64,000 bases of DNA, taken from assembly GCA_028023455.1 (NCBI GenBank), contig JAQFVV010000002.1, forward strand, positions 30,881,725 to 30,945,724, in the 5' to 3' direction. This DNA is from Epiperipatus broadwayi (Eukaryota; Onychophora; Udeonychophora; Euonychophora; Peripatidae). The notes beneath the pieces were generated by a model. The model had not been told where the DNA came from, did not search any database, and saw only the letters and a list, made by a program, of their open reading frames with translations. Position 1 is the stretch's first letter. Each line of letters starts with the position of its first letter. The translations under genes and the position numbers were made by a program. Positions 44,051 through 55,262 of the stretch are shown here, piece by piece.

Positions 44051-46837
44051 CAGTCGGATCTAAGTTCGATCCTAGCTTCATGATTTTTCACATGTAGCCA
44101 ACTTCAAACCCTTGCACTAACCTTGAATTTCCGATGCAATGGGGCTTTATACGTTCAGTGCACGCTAGTTTCCTTAAAGAAAAACTATTATAAATGTGTG
44201 TTAAAATTAACTCATTTGAGATTTAAACTAATCATTTCTATTAATAAATTCATGTTAGAATTATTCATGAATTTATATATATTATAACTGCGTGGATTGT
44301 GCGTATATATTTATAAATATTTAAATGTACATATTCGTTCTAAAGTTTCATTGTGTCGGAAATGTTTTATTTTACTTTAAATAGTTTGTTCAAATTTTTA
44401 GTGATTAAAAGCTACATTCTTTCGATAAGCTTTCAGATTGTCGCTTTCCAAAAACAATGGGTAAAGTTTTTATTAATTAGAAAAAGATAAGTATTTAAAA
44501 TGTAAGGACGGTCCTAATTAAAATCATTTTCTGATTTTAAAAATTCATTTTCTAATTAGAAAATGAATTCAAGTTAATGAGTTTGAAAGCCTTATCGAAG
44601 GAATGTATCTAAAAACAACTAGATTAGGAAAGAAGCGCTAGCCTGAAGGCATCAGATACAGTATAAAGAGCCCAGGAAAAGTTTCCAAGCAGCTATTATT
44701 CCTCATTAAGAGAAGCCATATATATTTCATTAGAGAAGAAGCCGCCCAGTTAAATTATGAAGTAAAATAGTGTTTCTACCATGGTGGGGGGGGGGGCTTA
44801 ACTTCAGGAGTCTGACTACAGTTCCTGAAGTCCCCTGAAAATCTTCAATGTGGCTGTAATATAAAAATTCATATACCAATCGTAAGCTGCGTAAACCTTA
44901 GAGAAATCCTTCAAAATGTCATTCAAATAATTTTCCAAAATGCGCATCTACGTTTCATCCAACTGGACTCTGCCGTGTGTAATTTAAGGAGCCAACCATG
45001 AAGAAATGGTAATATCTTTCTTATATGAACCGCTACTTTCTCGCCGGTCTTCGAACTTTATTTTACACTACCTTTAAATTAAGTACTGTTAAAAGCTCTT
45101 CTCTTTCCTTAATGTATTAATGCTATTTTAAATTATGTAGTAATTCTCTATCTTAATCTCTAGTCTTTAAATTTAATATTTGTTAACTTTCTCTTTTCTT
45201 ACGATGGCGGTTCATTTATTATATTATATATATTTATTGTGTGATTTATTAATGTTGTTTATTTTTTATTATATGCCAATAATAACTTCAACTCGATAAT
45301 AATTTCCTTCGTTGCATTTGCCTTGTTAAATAATATTATATTTATTTTTACAGTAATTCTTACCCACTAGAACTATTTTGATACAGTTCTATTAATTATC
45401 GAGTTGAATGATTTGTACAATTTTTGCTATTTTATTAATGGCTAATAACAACAAATTATTAGCTCAATTTTTAACCTATGCTCCCGGCCACTTTACTGAA
45501 TTTATAATAGTTATTTATTCACATTAATATATTGTTTCGCAAAAAGGTCGATAAAGGAATTAAATGAATATATATTCTAATTCAAATGTTATACTTTCTA
45601 TTAATATTCAGGGAGGGCATGAGATTTAGGGTATAATTAAAGTATTTTCTAATTGCATTAAATATTTGTTGATTAAAGCACGTTTGACTTTAATTTAACT
45701 TGATCAGGTCATCACGTAGAGCATTCGTTATATAAAATGGGTTTTATTATTAATTAAAAGATGATTACCAAGTCATCATTTTTCCGAACGTTGCTGACGC
45801 GAGCCATCTCCTGCTTCACAGGCTTGTCCTCGGTGATATTACTGTTCGTTAAATTACATAGGAAGAAAGTACTTCCTCACTTGCTCGTTTTATATTTGGA
45901 ACACCAAAGGTTCGAGGCTACGACCCAACCTGGTTTTCCGTGTTCTATGGATCCTTCATATAGGGCATCAAAGACTTGTCAAATACAAGCGCCCTGCTAT
46001 TTTCTCAAATCACAGACAAGCCATTATTTTTCATATTTATTCTTATAGCTCATAAGTCGTCAGTACCGTTTATTTCTCAGTTCCAGTAAAGCCCGCTCTC
46101 ATGCTCGTAAATCGTGATGAATTGATTTTATTAAAGTCGAACAAATTCATGTTTATTTATAATTAAGTAAGTTTAATATTAAATATTAAAGTTATTCCCT
46201 AAACACGTATCTTGCTCTTTGTGAATTGATTTACGAATGTGAAAATAAATCTCACATTCTTTCTTTTAGAATTTGAATCATAATTTCTGTCACAGCCAAA
46301 TACCTTTATCTACTTTTACTTCCTCGTCGGGGCATAGATATATATATATTTCTCCTAGAATATTGCGTAATCGTATTGGCATATAATAAGGACTGCCATT
46401 CTTATTGTAAATATAAATTCCGTTTAAAGACTAGAGATAATCTATATCATAATCTAAAAGTTGAACAAAATTATTATTATTATTAAACATTTTATTAACA
46501 CATTTGGTTTTTAACTTTCGTTCTTATTCAATAATTATTTTTAATATTAATGCTCGCTGTCTGTATTGGCAACCCGAACACATATATATATGAGTTGACT
46601 TATAAAGATTCTTAGTTATTTTATTATACTTCATTAGAGTTAAATCAGGGGTCTCATTAATCATCATCATCCGTTGAGCTAGTTCCTTGGCGCATAGTCA
46701 TTTACCATCGATATATGTCATCCATTGATTTGATCTGAGCTCGTGAGTTGGGTTTGAATTCAGTTTGAACCGCCTGAGTTTGAATCCGACTTTGAGTTTG
46801 GGTTTGTTGATGTGTTGGCTTCTTTTTGACCGGTACA
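44051..46837. mobile_element. Unidentified 2.8-kb insertion with 9-bp duplication
   Basis: It splits family Z copy 4 exactly; the target GTAATGAAG / GTAAGGAAG (44042-44050 and 46838-46846) is duplicated with one mismatch. It begins CAGTCGGATCTAAGTTCGAT and ends CTTTTTGACCGGTACA. AGTCGGAT occurs at the left tip and reversed (ATCCGACT) about 50 bases inside the right end. Composition differs from the host: there is a G-run (about 44785-44797), TATAAAGAGCC (about 44660), and a small open frame (45761-46048) with no domain. 9-bp duplications are known from Mutator-like and Merlin DNA transposons, but no transposase was seen. Confidence 0.65.
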
Positions 46838-47295
46838 GTAAGGAAGACATAGAAAATATTAGGCATTTGTTAATTGAATGTAAATGCTTACAAGCAGAAA
46901 GGGTACAAATAAGTGTACAAATAATGAAGTTACGCGGGCATAAATGTAAACAAAGTAATTATAGAGAAAAGTTACGCGGGCATAAATGTAAACAAAGTAA
47001 TTATAGAGAAAAGTTACGCGGGCATAAATGTAAACAAAGTAATTATAGAGAAATGGAGTTCTTGGTTTTTATGTTGGGTTTGGAAAAAGATAAGGGGATT
47101 TAGATATAACGGCCTTAGAGTGGACAAAGATAATGCAGGTAATGGGATGGAACAGGATAGAGACAATACAGGAAAAACTTAGAGTAGAGAGTAGAAAGGG
47201 AAGGTAGGGTGGATAACAGGTTTTTCTGGACAGTGGCCAAGAGATTCTTGACTCTGATAAAGGAGAAACCATAGTGCATCGCTGCAAAGAATAGA
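46838..47295 (+). pseudogene. LINE 3' end (family Z, copy 4, right part) with 42-bp triplication
   Basis: Continues copy 4: EDIENIRHLLIECKCLQAER, then three in-frame copies of KLRGHKCKQSNYRE, then FLVFMLGLEKDKGI and a stop. The 3' end (AAGAGATTCTTGACTC..CATAGTGCATC) matches the other copies. Confidence 0.8.
46927..47052. repeat. Three perfect tandem 42-bp units
   Basis: The units 46927-46968, 46969-47010 and 47011-47052 are identical and begin AAGTTACGCGGGCATAAATG. In copies 1 and 3 the matching sequence occurs once, so this is a local expansion. A smaller GTACAAATA duplication lies just upstream. Confidence 0.9.
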
Positions 47296-47755
47296 ACTAA
47301 ATAAGTTTTATATTTTTCATAAAAAAATAAGAAAAAGTATGAACATTTATATTTACATCAAAAACAATTGAAACATGGAAATATAATGTATTTAGAAACC
47401 AAATCTGAAATTAAATATAATGTTAAACTAATACATAATGATTAAAAGACAAATTTATTCAATGAGTATTAACAATACACTTATTCTTTAAAAAAATAAA
47501 TTAATGCTTAGGGTAAATACCTTTCCATAAGAAATTAAATTACAAAATCTATGGATTCGATATAAATAATGATTTAATTAATAAGCATAATACATAAAGT
47601 GAGATGTGTAATCCATAAGAAAGTAATTGACAGAAATATATTTATAAGAAATTAAATACCTAAAATCCCTGCCCATTTGCGAGGAAAATGAAGATTGCAA
47701 ACATAAAAAGTACATAGTTGAAAATATACACTAATAACAAATGATCACCATTTTT
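47296..47755. other. AT-rich DNA, nothing recognised
   Basis: No coding or repeat signal supported. Confidence 0.4.
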
Positions 47756-47759
47756 TATG

Positions 47760-47945
47760 CTTTCTTATATCCAAGGCTCCTCACTGATGAAGGCCACAAG
47801 CCAGAAACTAGTCTGTGGATATTCGATGAGTAGGCACTAGATGGGGATTTTATGCACAAGCCTTCTGACATCCATTGATTAGTCTGGCTTGCACTGAGTG
47901 GCAATACGTATAGAGAGTTTTGCCTGTTTTAATAACATGAATATT
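47760..47945 (+). mobile_element. Right-end fragment of family C
   Basis: AAGGCTCCTCACTGATGAAG, AGAAACTAGTCTGTGGATAT, AGTAGGCACTAGATGGGGAT and AGAGAGTTTTGCC match the right half of the family C palindromes. Confidence 0.75.
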
Positions 47946-48705
47946 TAGCAATTACAATGCTACAAAAATAAACCATATAATCCATAAAATAATAATTATT
48001 ACAATATTATGAAAAATTGAATTTTAAAAATAGACCTAGGAATATTTATTTTAATCTTGTTACTTATCTTCATTGTTATACTACATAGTTATTGTCATAA
48101 ATGAATGTTTTACGTCTGTATAAGTTTTTATAGTCAACATGTTTTAATTGACTATGAAATATAACCATGGATGTAAATAACACAGTCAAAAACATGCTTT
48201 TGGAACAATAACTATGTACTTTTTATGACATTCAGATTTTTCATTTTTTTTCATAAATAGTTATATTTTGGAATATTTTTTGGGTTGATTGCTGTTAATT
48301 AGTTTTTTTTTTATAGATTACATGGGTTGCTGTATTATGCTTGGTAAATTTTTAAGTACTGTATATTCAATCAGTGGATTACTTTTGAGATTTAATTTCT
48401 TTTCAAGTTGTATTTTGCTTTATCGCTAATTTAATTTCTTACTTTTTAATCACAACTTAATGTATTCGTTTTATAATCATTCTTCATTGGTTAATTGCTA
48501 TTTATGTATTATTTTTAGGATTATTTTCTAAATATATTATTTTCACTTTTTAAACATTGTTTTTATATTGTTTTTTTTTTTTTTTGTTTTGTTTCTCCTT
48601 TTTTTAATGAAAAATATGTAATTTATTGATTAGTTTTTTCTCTGCTTCAGTGATAAATAAATGGGGTTTCATCCTATGAGTAGAACATAAATTTTACTTA
48701 CATCA
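47946..48705. other. AT-rich DNA, nothing recognised
   Basis: Long T-runs (about 48573-48590). No coding signal. Confidence 0.4.
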
Positions 48706-48709
48706 ATTA

Positions 48710-48782
48710 AATAACTGAAACACACAGGTTTATTATATACCTGTGTATATATATATGGTATATGAGCACAGACTTTCACAAT
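48710..48782 (-). mobile_element. Family H 3'-end fragment with terminal hairpin
   Basis: AACTGAAACACACAGG, hairpin CACAGG..CCTGTG (48723-48745) and GGTATATGAGCACAGACTTT match the terminus of copy 1 (58-150). Confidence 0.75.
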
Positions 48783-49300
48783 TGAAAATAATAGAATCTG
48801 CTCAATTTTTATCAACTGTTGTTTTTTTTGTCTTTTTTTAAATTTCAAAATAAGTAAATAAATAAAACGGAGATTATCTTGACATAAATTTGATTCCTGC
48901 ATGGGTAAATTCCCATGTACCGTTTTTAAGAATAACAAAGATTTATTGGATTTTTTAATATTAATTCCAGGTTGTTACTTTTGATTATTTATATTTTTTG
49001 CAAGTTTATTGATGATTATTAAAAATTACTGTGACGAAATATTTATATCTATTTCTTTACTGTTGTTTGGTATTAAGAAACGTATTTAAATAAAATACCT
49101 TTTTTTTTTCATGACATGATAAAAGAAATAATCAAAATTAATTTCTGTCTTCATTAGATATGGAAAGTTTATTTACTAAATTTCAACCTATTTTATTACA
49201 TTTGTATATGGGTAATTATAAATAACAAAAATCATTTACAACAGCTATATAAATATATGTAATGAAGTTTATACTTCTTCTATACAGAATGTAATGAATG
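48783..49300. other. AT-rich DNA, nothing recognised
   Basis: No supported feature. Confidence 0.4.
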
Positions 49301-49304
49301 TAAC

Positions 49305-49492
49305 AAGTGTGCTTATATGCAACTATAGAGAAACTTGTTGTTTCTATATACAATTACATTCATCTCTTCATTATGATTACAATTCATCTTGCTACGAATA
49401 TAAGAATGCCATATGTTTTTGAAAATGCTAAGCCATATTTAATTTATAGAAATAAGAAGATTCTCTATGGTTGCATATAACTGCACTTATTA
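49305..49492. mobile_element. Small fold-back repeat
   Basis: The arms 49305-49352 (GTGTGCTTATATGCAACTAT..) and 49447-49492 (ATGGTTGCATATAACTGCAC) are inverted, with a 95-base spacer. Confidence 0.65.
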
Positions 49493-49526
49493 TATTTATT
49501 GTATAATACTAATATGATTTAATGCT

Positions 49527-49592
49527 GATATCATTTACGTTCTTTATTACTTTTACAATGCTTTTTACAACTCACTATTGTCAGTTTATATA
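49527..49592 (-). mobile_element. Family M end fragment
   Basis: On the minus strand AAACTGACAATAGTGAGTTG, AAAAAGCATTGTAAAAGTAA and TAAAGAACGTA match the end at 1337-1395. Confidence 0.65.
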
Positions 49593-50540
49593 TCTATATT
49601 AATAATAGTTAAACTTAAAAAGCCTTTTTTTTGGCACATGGTTTCATGTTTTTTTTTTTTAAAATGTTAACTCATCTATTATTAGTATATACAAGCACTT
49701 TAAAACGCTGGTTGAAGAAGCTATTAATAGCAAACAATCAAAATGAGTTAATTCAGGCTAAGCACTTTCGAGGTGTTCCCTATTATAATCATAGCCAAAA
49801 TAGTAATAGTTGTTGTGATATTACCAAATGGTAATATATGCAAACGTATATGTAAATTAATCAGCATGTCCATTTTCTGGAGATAGTGAAGCATGTGTCA
49901 CGTCTATTAATTGCATTATTGTCGTTGATGATAAAATACGCTTCTTTTATATTCCTTTTGCAGTCGGTTAGTTTCAGTGCACACAATTTTGGGGTTGGAG
50001 GGTTGCAAATAAAACACCATCTAGTGTTCTATAACATATAGACATAAAATAGATGCTGCAAGAAACATAAAACTTTTAAATTACATTAAAGACCCAAAAG
50101 AAGACAACTGTATGAAACATTAATAATTATATGAATATTTATAAAAACTTTAATAGAGTTAGTTAACAACTTGTTCAATTAAAAATGACTGGAAAATTAT
50201 ATAAAATAATATATACATAAAATTGTATAATGTATGTATTATTTATTCTGTTTATTATTGTTATATTAGTCAATTCTTCAAAGTTATATTGGATTTCTAT
50301 ATGAAGATTTTTTCTATGTTAGTGCTATTTTATTATTTTACTTCCATTATAGAATACTAGATAGTGTTCTATCTGCTTAACATTTGAAAAGGGAAGTAAA
50401 TCGTGTGCTGAAAAAGGCTTTTTATGTGTAACTATTAATAAACAAATATTTATATAGCTAATATATATGATTTTTGTTACTATAATTGTATGAAAGAACA
50501 GCATAATGGATAAACTTACCGAACAATGATAAAGATATGT
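49593..50540. other. AT-rich DNA, nothing recognised
   Basis: Open frame 49631-49834 has no domain. Confidence 0.4.
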
Positions 50541-50544
50541 GTAA

Positions 50545-50640
50545 GAGATTGTGGTCTGAGCAAACTGACGAGTGCTGGTTCAGCACAAAATATGCATCTT
50601 GGAGATCATAGATCGTTTTTCACATGTCTTTATCATATGT
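50545..50640 (+). mobile_element. H2 fragment with hammerhead-like fold
   Basis: This is a short piece of the H2 right arm: GTGGTCTGAGCAAACTGACG, then GGTTCAGCAC, TTGGAGATCATAGATCG and TTCACATG. Confidence 0.65.
50548..50610 (+). ncRNA. Hammerhead-like fold with perfect stem II but altered GAAA
   Basis: CTGACGA fits the core (position 7 may vary). Stem-loop II GTGCTG-GTT-CAGCAC has six pairs. AAAA replaces GAAA. The triplet is ATC, then TTGG. Stem I carries a mismatch. Probably inactive because of the G12 change. Confidence 0.6.
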
Positions 50641-51600
50641 TTATGATTATATCCCGCCACAAGATGTTAAAAGTGGATAGAAATCAGGCCCTAACTTTGC
50701 TGAGAGTAATATAGTCAAAATTACACCACAGGAACTATTAACAGCATAATAGATTTCATTAATTTTCATTTTTGATAGTATGTAGATAATTAATCAAAAA
50801 CTATTAATTCTATTTCCAGTTCGCCCTTTTTATTACGAAAGGGGCTTAAATTAATGGACGTCACATTAATTGTTTAAATAACATGTATTTAAGTAAAATA
50901 ATTCAATTTTTCATTTGCATACTAAAAGAAAATAAAGTTAATTAATTTGACTCTTAGTTCAATAGCTGAAGAATGTGACGAATTGATAGACTAATTGTAA
51001 TAAGTATAAATGTCACAGTCTTTCATCGATTTAATTTATTTGGTGACATTTTGTCACGTTTTTAAATATTCACTGACGTTATCGGGTAGTCTTACCTGAA
51101 AGTCTGACTATAATAAATAGTGTTGTCAATTAGAACAGATTTTTGACGGCTTAACTAGAAAAGTTTTTTTTTTCTTTTAGAAGTCTTTAGAATTATAAAA
51201 TGAATCTAATTAATTTTGAATTTAAAGTCATTTATCGCTAGAAAAAAAAAAATCTGTAAATATATATTCATACAAAATGGTTGTCTTGCTCCATTAGCAC
51301 ATATCTACAAAGATAGATGTTTACGTGTTTGTATATATATATAAAGATGGTTACGCAATATAAAAATTTAAAGGCAGAAATTCAATAACTGACAAGACAT
51401 TATAGAAGCGTTGGCTGATTAAAAATTTAAGAGAGATGGAATTATTTATTAAGGGCGATTATCTTTCATTTTTTAAGGCATCGAAAGTAACGTTTGGCTT
51501 TAAAAACAATATCATAATCCTATTAAATCTGTAGATGTTACTCATATAATGATACGATGACATTTCAAACAAGTAAGAGAAATCATTAAAACAGTGACAA
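50641..51600. other. AT-rich DNA, nothing recognised
   Basis: No supported feature. Confidence 0.4.
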
Positions 51601-51604
51601 ACTA

Positions 51605-52045
51605 TTTTTTAAATAGTGCCACCTAGTGCAAGCCATAGTAATTAATGGATATAAGGAGGTTTATGCATAAAATCCTTTTGTTGTGCCTACTCATCCAATA
51701 TCCCTAGACTAGTTTCTGGTTTAGGATTTTTTATCAGTGAGGAGCCTTGGATCTGAGAGCCCTGAACCTAGATCTTAGGATCTAATACAACCCTCTAGAA
51801 GCCATCTTTTACCATTTTAGTAAACTATAAAGCTGTGAGTCCAAAATGAAATCACAATAAATGTTTTCAATCCAAGCTTATTTGTTTATATTGTCATACA
51901 GATCTGAATCCAGTTCAGTATCTGTACATTTTGGTATTTTTGATTCTTTAATAACCATAGTTAGCATAATTCCATGCTCAGGATTGGTATTAAACCATTA
52001 AACATCAAGTGATTACCATTTCCTATTTTTGTCCTATGCTTACAC
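51605..52045. mobile_element. Family C half-element
   Basis: AGTGCCACCTAGTGCAAGCC, TGCCTACTCATCCAATATCC, GTGAGGAGCCTTGGATCTGA, CATACAGATCTGAATCC and ACCATTAAACATCAAG match the family C arms at 21946-22200 and, reversed, 63195-63650. Confidence 0.75.
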
Positions 52046-52129
52046 AAGCTGTTAAATATAATTTTCTTCTTCTTCTTCCTTTTCCGTATATTGATTTCTA
52101 TTTTAACATATAGCATTTACACTTTCTTA

Positions 52130-52200
52130 AACACTTTATTAATACTCTTTATTTATATCAAAACTAACAGTTTTGACTGTCTTGCAGTCATCATCAGAGC
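52130..52200 (-). repeat. Stem-motif repeat end (family M related)
   Basis: Minus strand: GCTCTGATGATGACTGCAAG, ACAGTCAAAACTG, then a tail with AAAGAGTATTAATAAAGTG, like the one at 14786-14870. Confidence 0.55.
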
Positions 52201-52329
52201 TACAATATTCAAATATATAATTATAATTAGTACACCTATACACATATTCATATACATAAAATAAACAAAAATAAAATATAAAATATACAAAAATAAAATA
52301 AAATATATATTTTAGTTTCATACACTCAT

Positions 52330-53150
52330 AAGATGGCTGTTATGCTGCAAAATTTTAAAATCACATTTTTAGATGGAATGATATTTTATTATATTGATGT
52401 ATTGAATAATTAATATGTGTATTGCAGCAGTTGGGAAATATTTCGTATTTTAAACAGTTCTCCAAAAATTTCAGTCTTCCTTATGGTTTTGTATATTTTA
52501 TGCAGTTTTGTAGCTATTGTGAATTGTTGACAGTTTTGCATACTCTAATGTATGAAGTTGTTAATCATTTTCTTATATTGTTTGTAATTAATTGCCAAAA
52601 ACATTTCTAATGATGGCTAAGGAAAATGTCTATTTTATGTCTTTATTTGTTAATAATAGCAGAACACACTTTCAGCTAGAGAAGCAAATTCATAGCACTC
52701 TTATGGGTGGTTGGTACGCTGCAATATATTGGATTTATTGTTTTTGTCAAAGCATCTGAATAAGTTCATCAAACAATTTGTGACAGTATTTGAAATAGTT
52801 ATCTGTTTATTGAAGTTCTTTAATTCGGATTTTTCATTGAAATTATTATATGAGCACCTACAATAATACTTTTAAATAAGGATAATAACATTTTTGCTAT
52901 TAAAGATAGGAAGGGTTCTTTATACAAACTAAATTGGTCACTAGATTTTAAAACTTTTTACGACTTTGCCATTCTCACCGAATTTCCTTTTTGTAAATTT
53001 TTATTTTGCTGTCAACATTAATCATATTTCAACTTTGACTTTTTATGGTTCAAATTATTACATTATTCTATATATACCTATTACAATATTTTTATCAAGA
53101 ATGTGTATGTTATTTATATGGCAAAAGATTAAGTTATTAGAACTAATTGT
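52330..53150. other. AT-rich DNA, nothing recognised
   Basis: Open frames such as 52966-53193 have no domain. Confidence 0.4.
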
Positions 53151-53155
53151 TAATG

Positions 53156-53512
53156 CTTTTAGAAAAATTCAAACTTTATTTAAACTTTTCTAATACATTC
53201 CACTGTAACTAAGAGCACATAGAATAACATAGTTGATTAGACAGATTTCTCAAATCTAAATGTCCAGGTTTGATTCTCACGCGAGAGGTCAGCGCAGCCG
53301 TCTTGAAGGCAAGCAGTTAGTTGCAGACGGTTGTTGCGGGTTCGCCTCCCGGCCGATGCTATGACATATGGAAAAGAAAAAAAAAGAGAATAATATTTTT
53401 CAAGGTTAGTATTATTCAGAATATATACTATATACTAACATGTGTGCTATTTACTACTGACAGATGCATGTATTTGAAAAGTTTAAATAAAGTTTGAATT
53501 TTTCTAAAAATA
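53156..53512. mobile_element. Family E fold-back element containing a SINE
   Basis: The arms 53156-53196 and 53468-53512 are inverted (TTTAGAAAAATTCAAACTTT / AAAGTTTGAATTTTTCTAAA). Inside are a tRNA-like SINE (53276-53395) and the block ATACTAACATGTGTGCTATT also found in the nested element near 40830. Confidence 0.7.
53276..53395 (+). mobile_element. tRNA-derived SINE, copy 3
   Basis: GAGAGGTCAGCGCAGCCGTC (A-box-like), AAGCAAGC-type loop, TTGCGGGTTCGCCTCCCGGC (B-box) and GATGCTATGACATATGG followed by an A-rich tail. It is the best-preserved copy and a near match to copy 4 in inverse orientation. Confidence 0.85.
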
Positions 53513-53621
53513 TTTAATAATTAATTCTAGATGATATTAATAACCAGTAACATATTATGTAAAATGCCGTCCAATACAAACATTTCAACAATTCGTTTTT
53601 CTTTATTTATATATTTGTCTT

Positions 53622-53745
53622 TTTTTTTTTTTTTTTCATATGTCATAGCATTGGCTGAGAGGCGAACCCGCAACAACCGTCTGCAACCAACTGCTTGCTT
53701 GCAAGGCGGCTGCGCAGATCTCTGGGCTAACAACGCTTGTAAAAG
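53622..53745 (-). mobile_element. tRNA-derived SINE, copy 4
   Basis: A T-run, then CATATGTCATAGCATTGGCT, GAGGCGAACCCGCAACAACC and GCAAGGCGGCTGCGCAGA. This is the reverse complement of the SINE, 230 bases from copy 3, so the two form an inverted pair. Confidence 0.85.
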
Positions 53746-54750
53746 TATATTGTCCAAAACCAAAGACCAGCGATAAAAAAATTTATTAACCTATCATAAG
53801 ATATTACTGAAGATATAAATATATTCAAACTATTGCCGAAAAATGTGCATTTTGATTAGCCAAATCATTGAGGTTTTTTTTTCTTTCAAGGAAGCATATT
53901 TTTCAGCGTCTCTCTTGAGTTGCAGTAGATGTTTGCATGTGTACACTTTTGCTTTCTATAACCATTAGTTTGTATTAAAATCAATCTTTTTATACTCAAC
54001 TTCTTTTGAGAAATAATCACAAATCTATATCTTTTATTCTCTTTTGAAACTGTATACTTATTATTCAGTAATTTGTTTTTCTGTATAATTTTTAGCATAT
54101 AGCCGTTATATTTTCTCTTTATTTCTGGTCAATAATTTGTTTTGGTTTGAAATTCTGGCAAGTTTAATGCAAACGCCTCCGCGCTAATCAATTTTGTCGC
54201 CTAGTTACCTCTATCTTCCTTCAAAAGAGAACTTTACATGCGTACATAATTGTGTTAAATAATCATTTCCTTTAATTGCAACATCGTTTAAGTATTGCTG
54301 TATTTTTCTTTGATCGGAATGAATTTCTAAGTGAAACTGAAATATTTTTTGTTTGGTGAAAGATAGCTTAATACGATATTAATTTTAACTTCTTATTATT
54401 CTCTATTTATATATATATAAAGATGAATATAAACTCTAGGTTCAGTGCCTGTATTAGCATGGCCTCTTCTCCACTCTTGATGAAAGCCACATCATAGTAA
54501 AATCATATCTGTGTTTTTACTGCGTTTCTGCTGAGACTTTTACTTGCCAACTAATAATAAATAGATTACTTTTATGTTATAATGTTAAATGATTTCTTAT
54601 TAAATGGATTTTTTTTTTTTACATGAAACTGCTTGTATTTTTTAATCATTATTTTTGAAATTGCACATGTATGCTGTGTCTAGTGATTATAATAAAGCTA
54701 ATAATGCTCAAGGCTAAATAGGGTTATAAATATAAATAAATGAAAGCAGT
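53746..54750. other. AT-rich DNA, nothing recognised
   Basis: The small patch around 54425-54545 (GTTCAGTGCCTGTATTAGCA) is GC-richer but unrecognised. Confidence 0.4.
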
Positions 54751-54754
54751 CAAA

Positions 54755-55175
54755 ACTTAAACAATACCAATATTATTAGCAATCTCAATCTGTTGTCAAG
54801 GCAACCTTTTAAACAATGAAGATGGAATCCACCTTTATCTATGGTCTAATATATTTATATATTCACTAAAGTGAAAGAAGCTTAAATGAACCGCATTAAA
54901 CAGGTAAATACAACCTGTTCTGAAAACAGAATAACACATAGTCAATTATAACTTTCAAACTACACTCCAACTATGTATTACTTATACAGTAAAGATAACA
55001 ATGGTAAGGACTCAGATTTCCACCATTATTGTTAAATAAAGATGGATTTCCACCTTTATTGTTAAATAAAGATGGATTTCCATCTTTAGTGTTAAAAGGA
55101 GGTTGCCATGACAACAGATTGAGATTGTTGATTATTATTAATATTGGTATAGTTAAAGTGTTGACCACTTTCATG
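54755..55175. mobile_element. Family D fold-back element
   Basis: The left arm (54760-54840: AATCTCAATCTGTTGTCAAG, GCAACC) and right arm (55090-55175: GGTTGCCATGACAACAGATT, GTGTTGAC) are inverted. Solo arms are at 6035-6115 and 34195-34290. Confidence 0.75.
55015..55097. repeat. Tandem 30-bp repeat, about 2.7 units
   Basis: The units at 55015, 55045 and 55075 start GATTTCCACCATTATTGTTA or close variants. They lie inside family D, beside the right arm. Confidence 0.8.
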
Positions 55176-55262
55176 TAAAGTATTATAGATATGTTTCATT
55201 TTAAAACATCACATGACCAGCATTTCTTATTTGTGCATAAGCTATTAAAATATTTAGCAACT

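Noticed and set aside
45761-46048. 95-codon open frame inside the 2.8-kb insertion as a transposase
   Set aside because: No catalytic motif or recognisable domain; too short to claim a function.
44051-46837. LTR retrotransposon reading of the 2.8-kb insertion (TATAAAG and A-rich start)
   Set aside because: No matching direct terminal repeats, no TG..CA ends, no primer site, and a 9-bp rather than 4-6 bp duplication.
53276-53395. A functional tRNA gene
   Set aside because: The A-box and B-box are recognisable but no complete cloverleaf with acceptor pairing is visible, and the sequence recurs with an A-rich tail as a SINE.
55015-55097. CRISPR-like array of 30-bp units
   Set aside because: The units are directly adjacent with no spacers, in a eukaryotic repeat.
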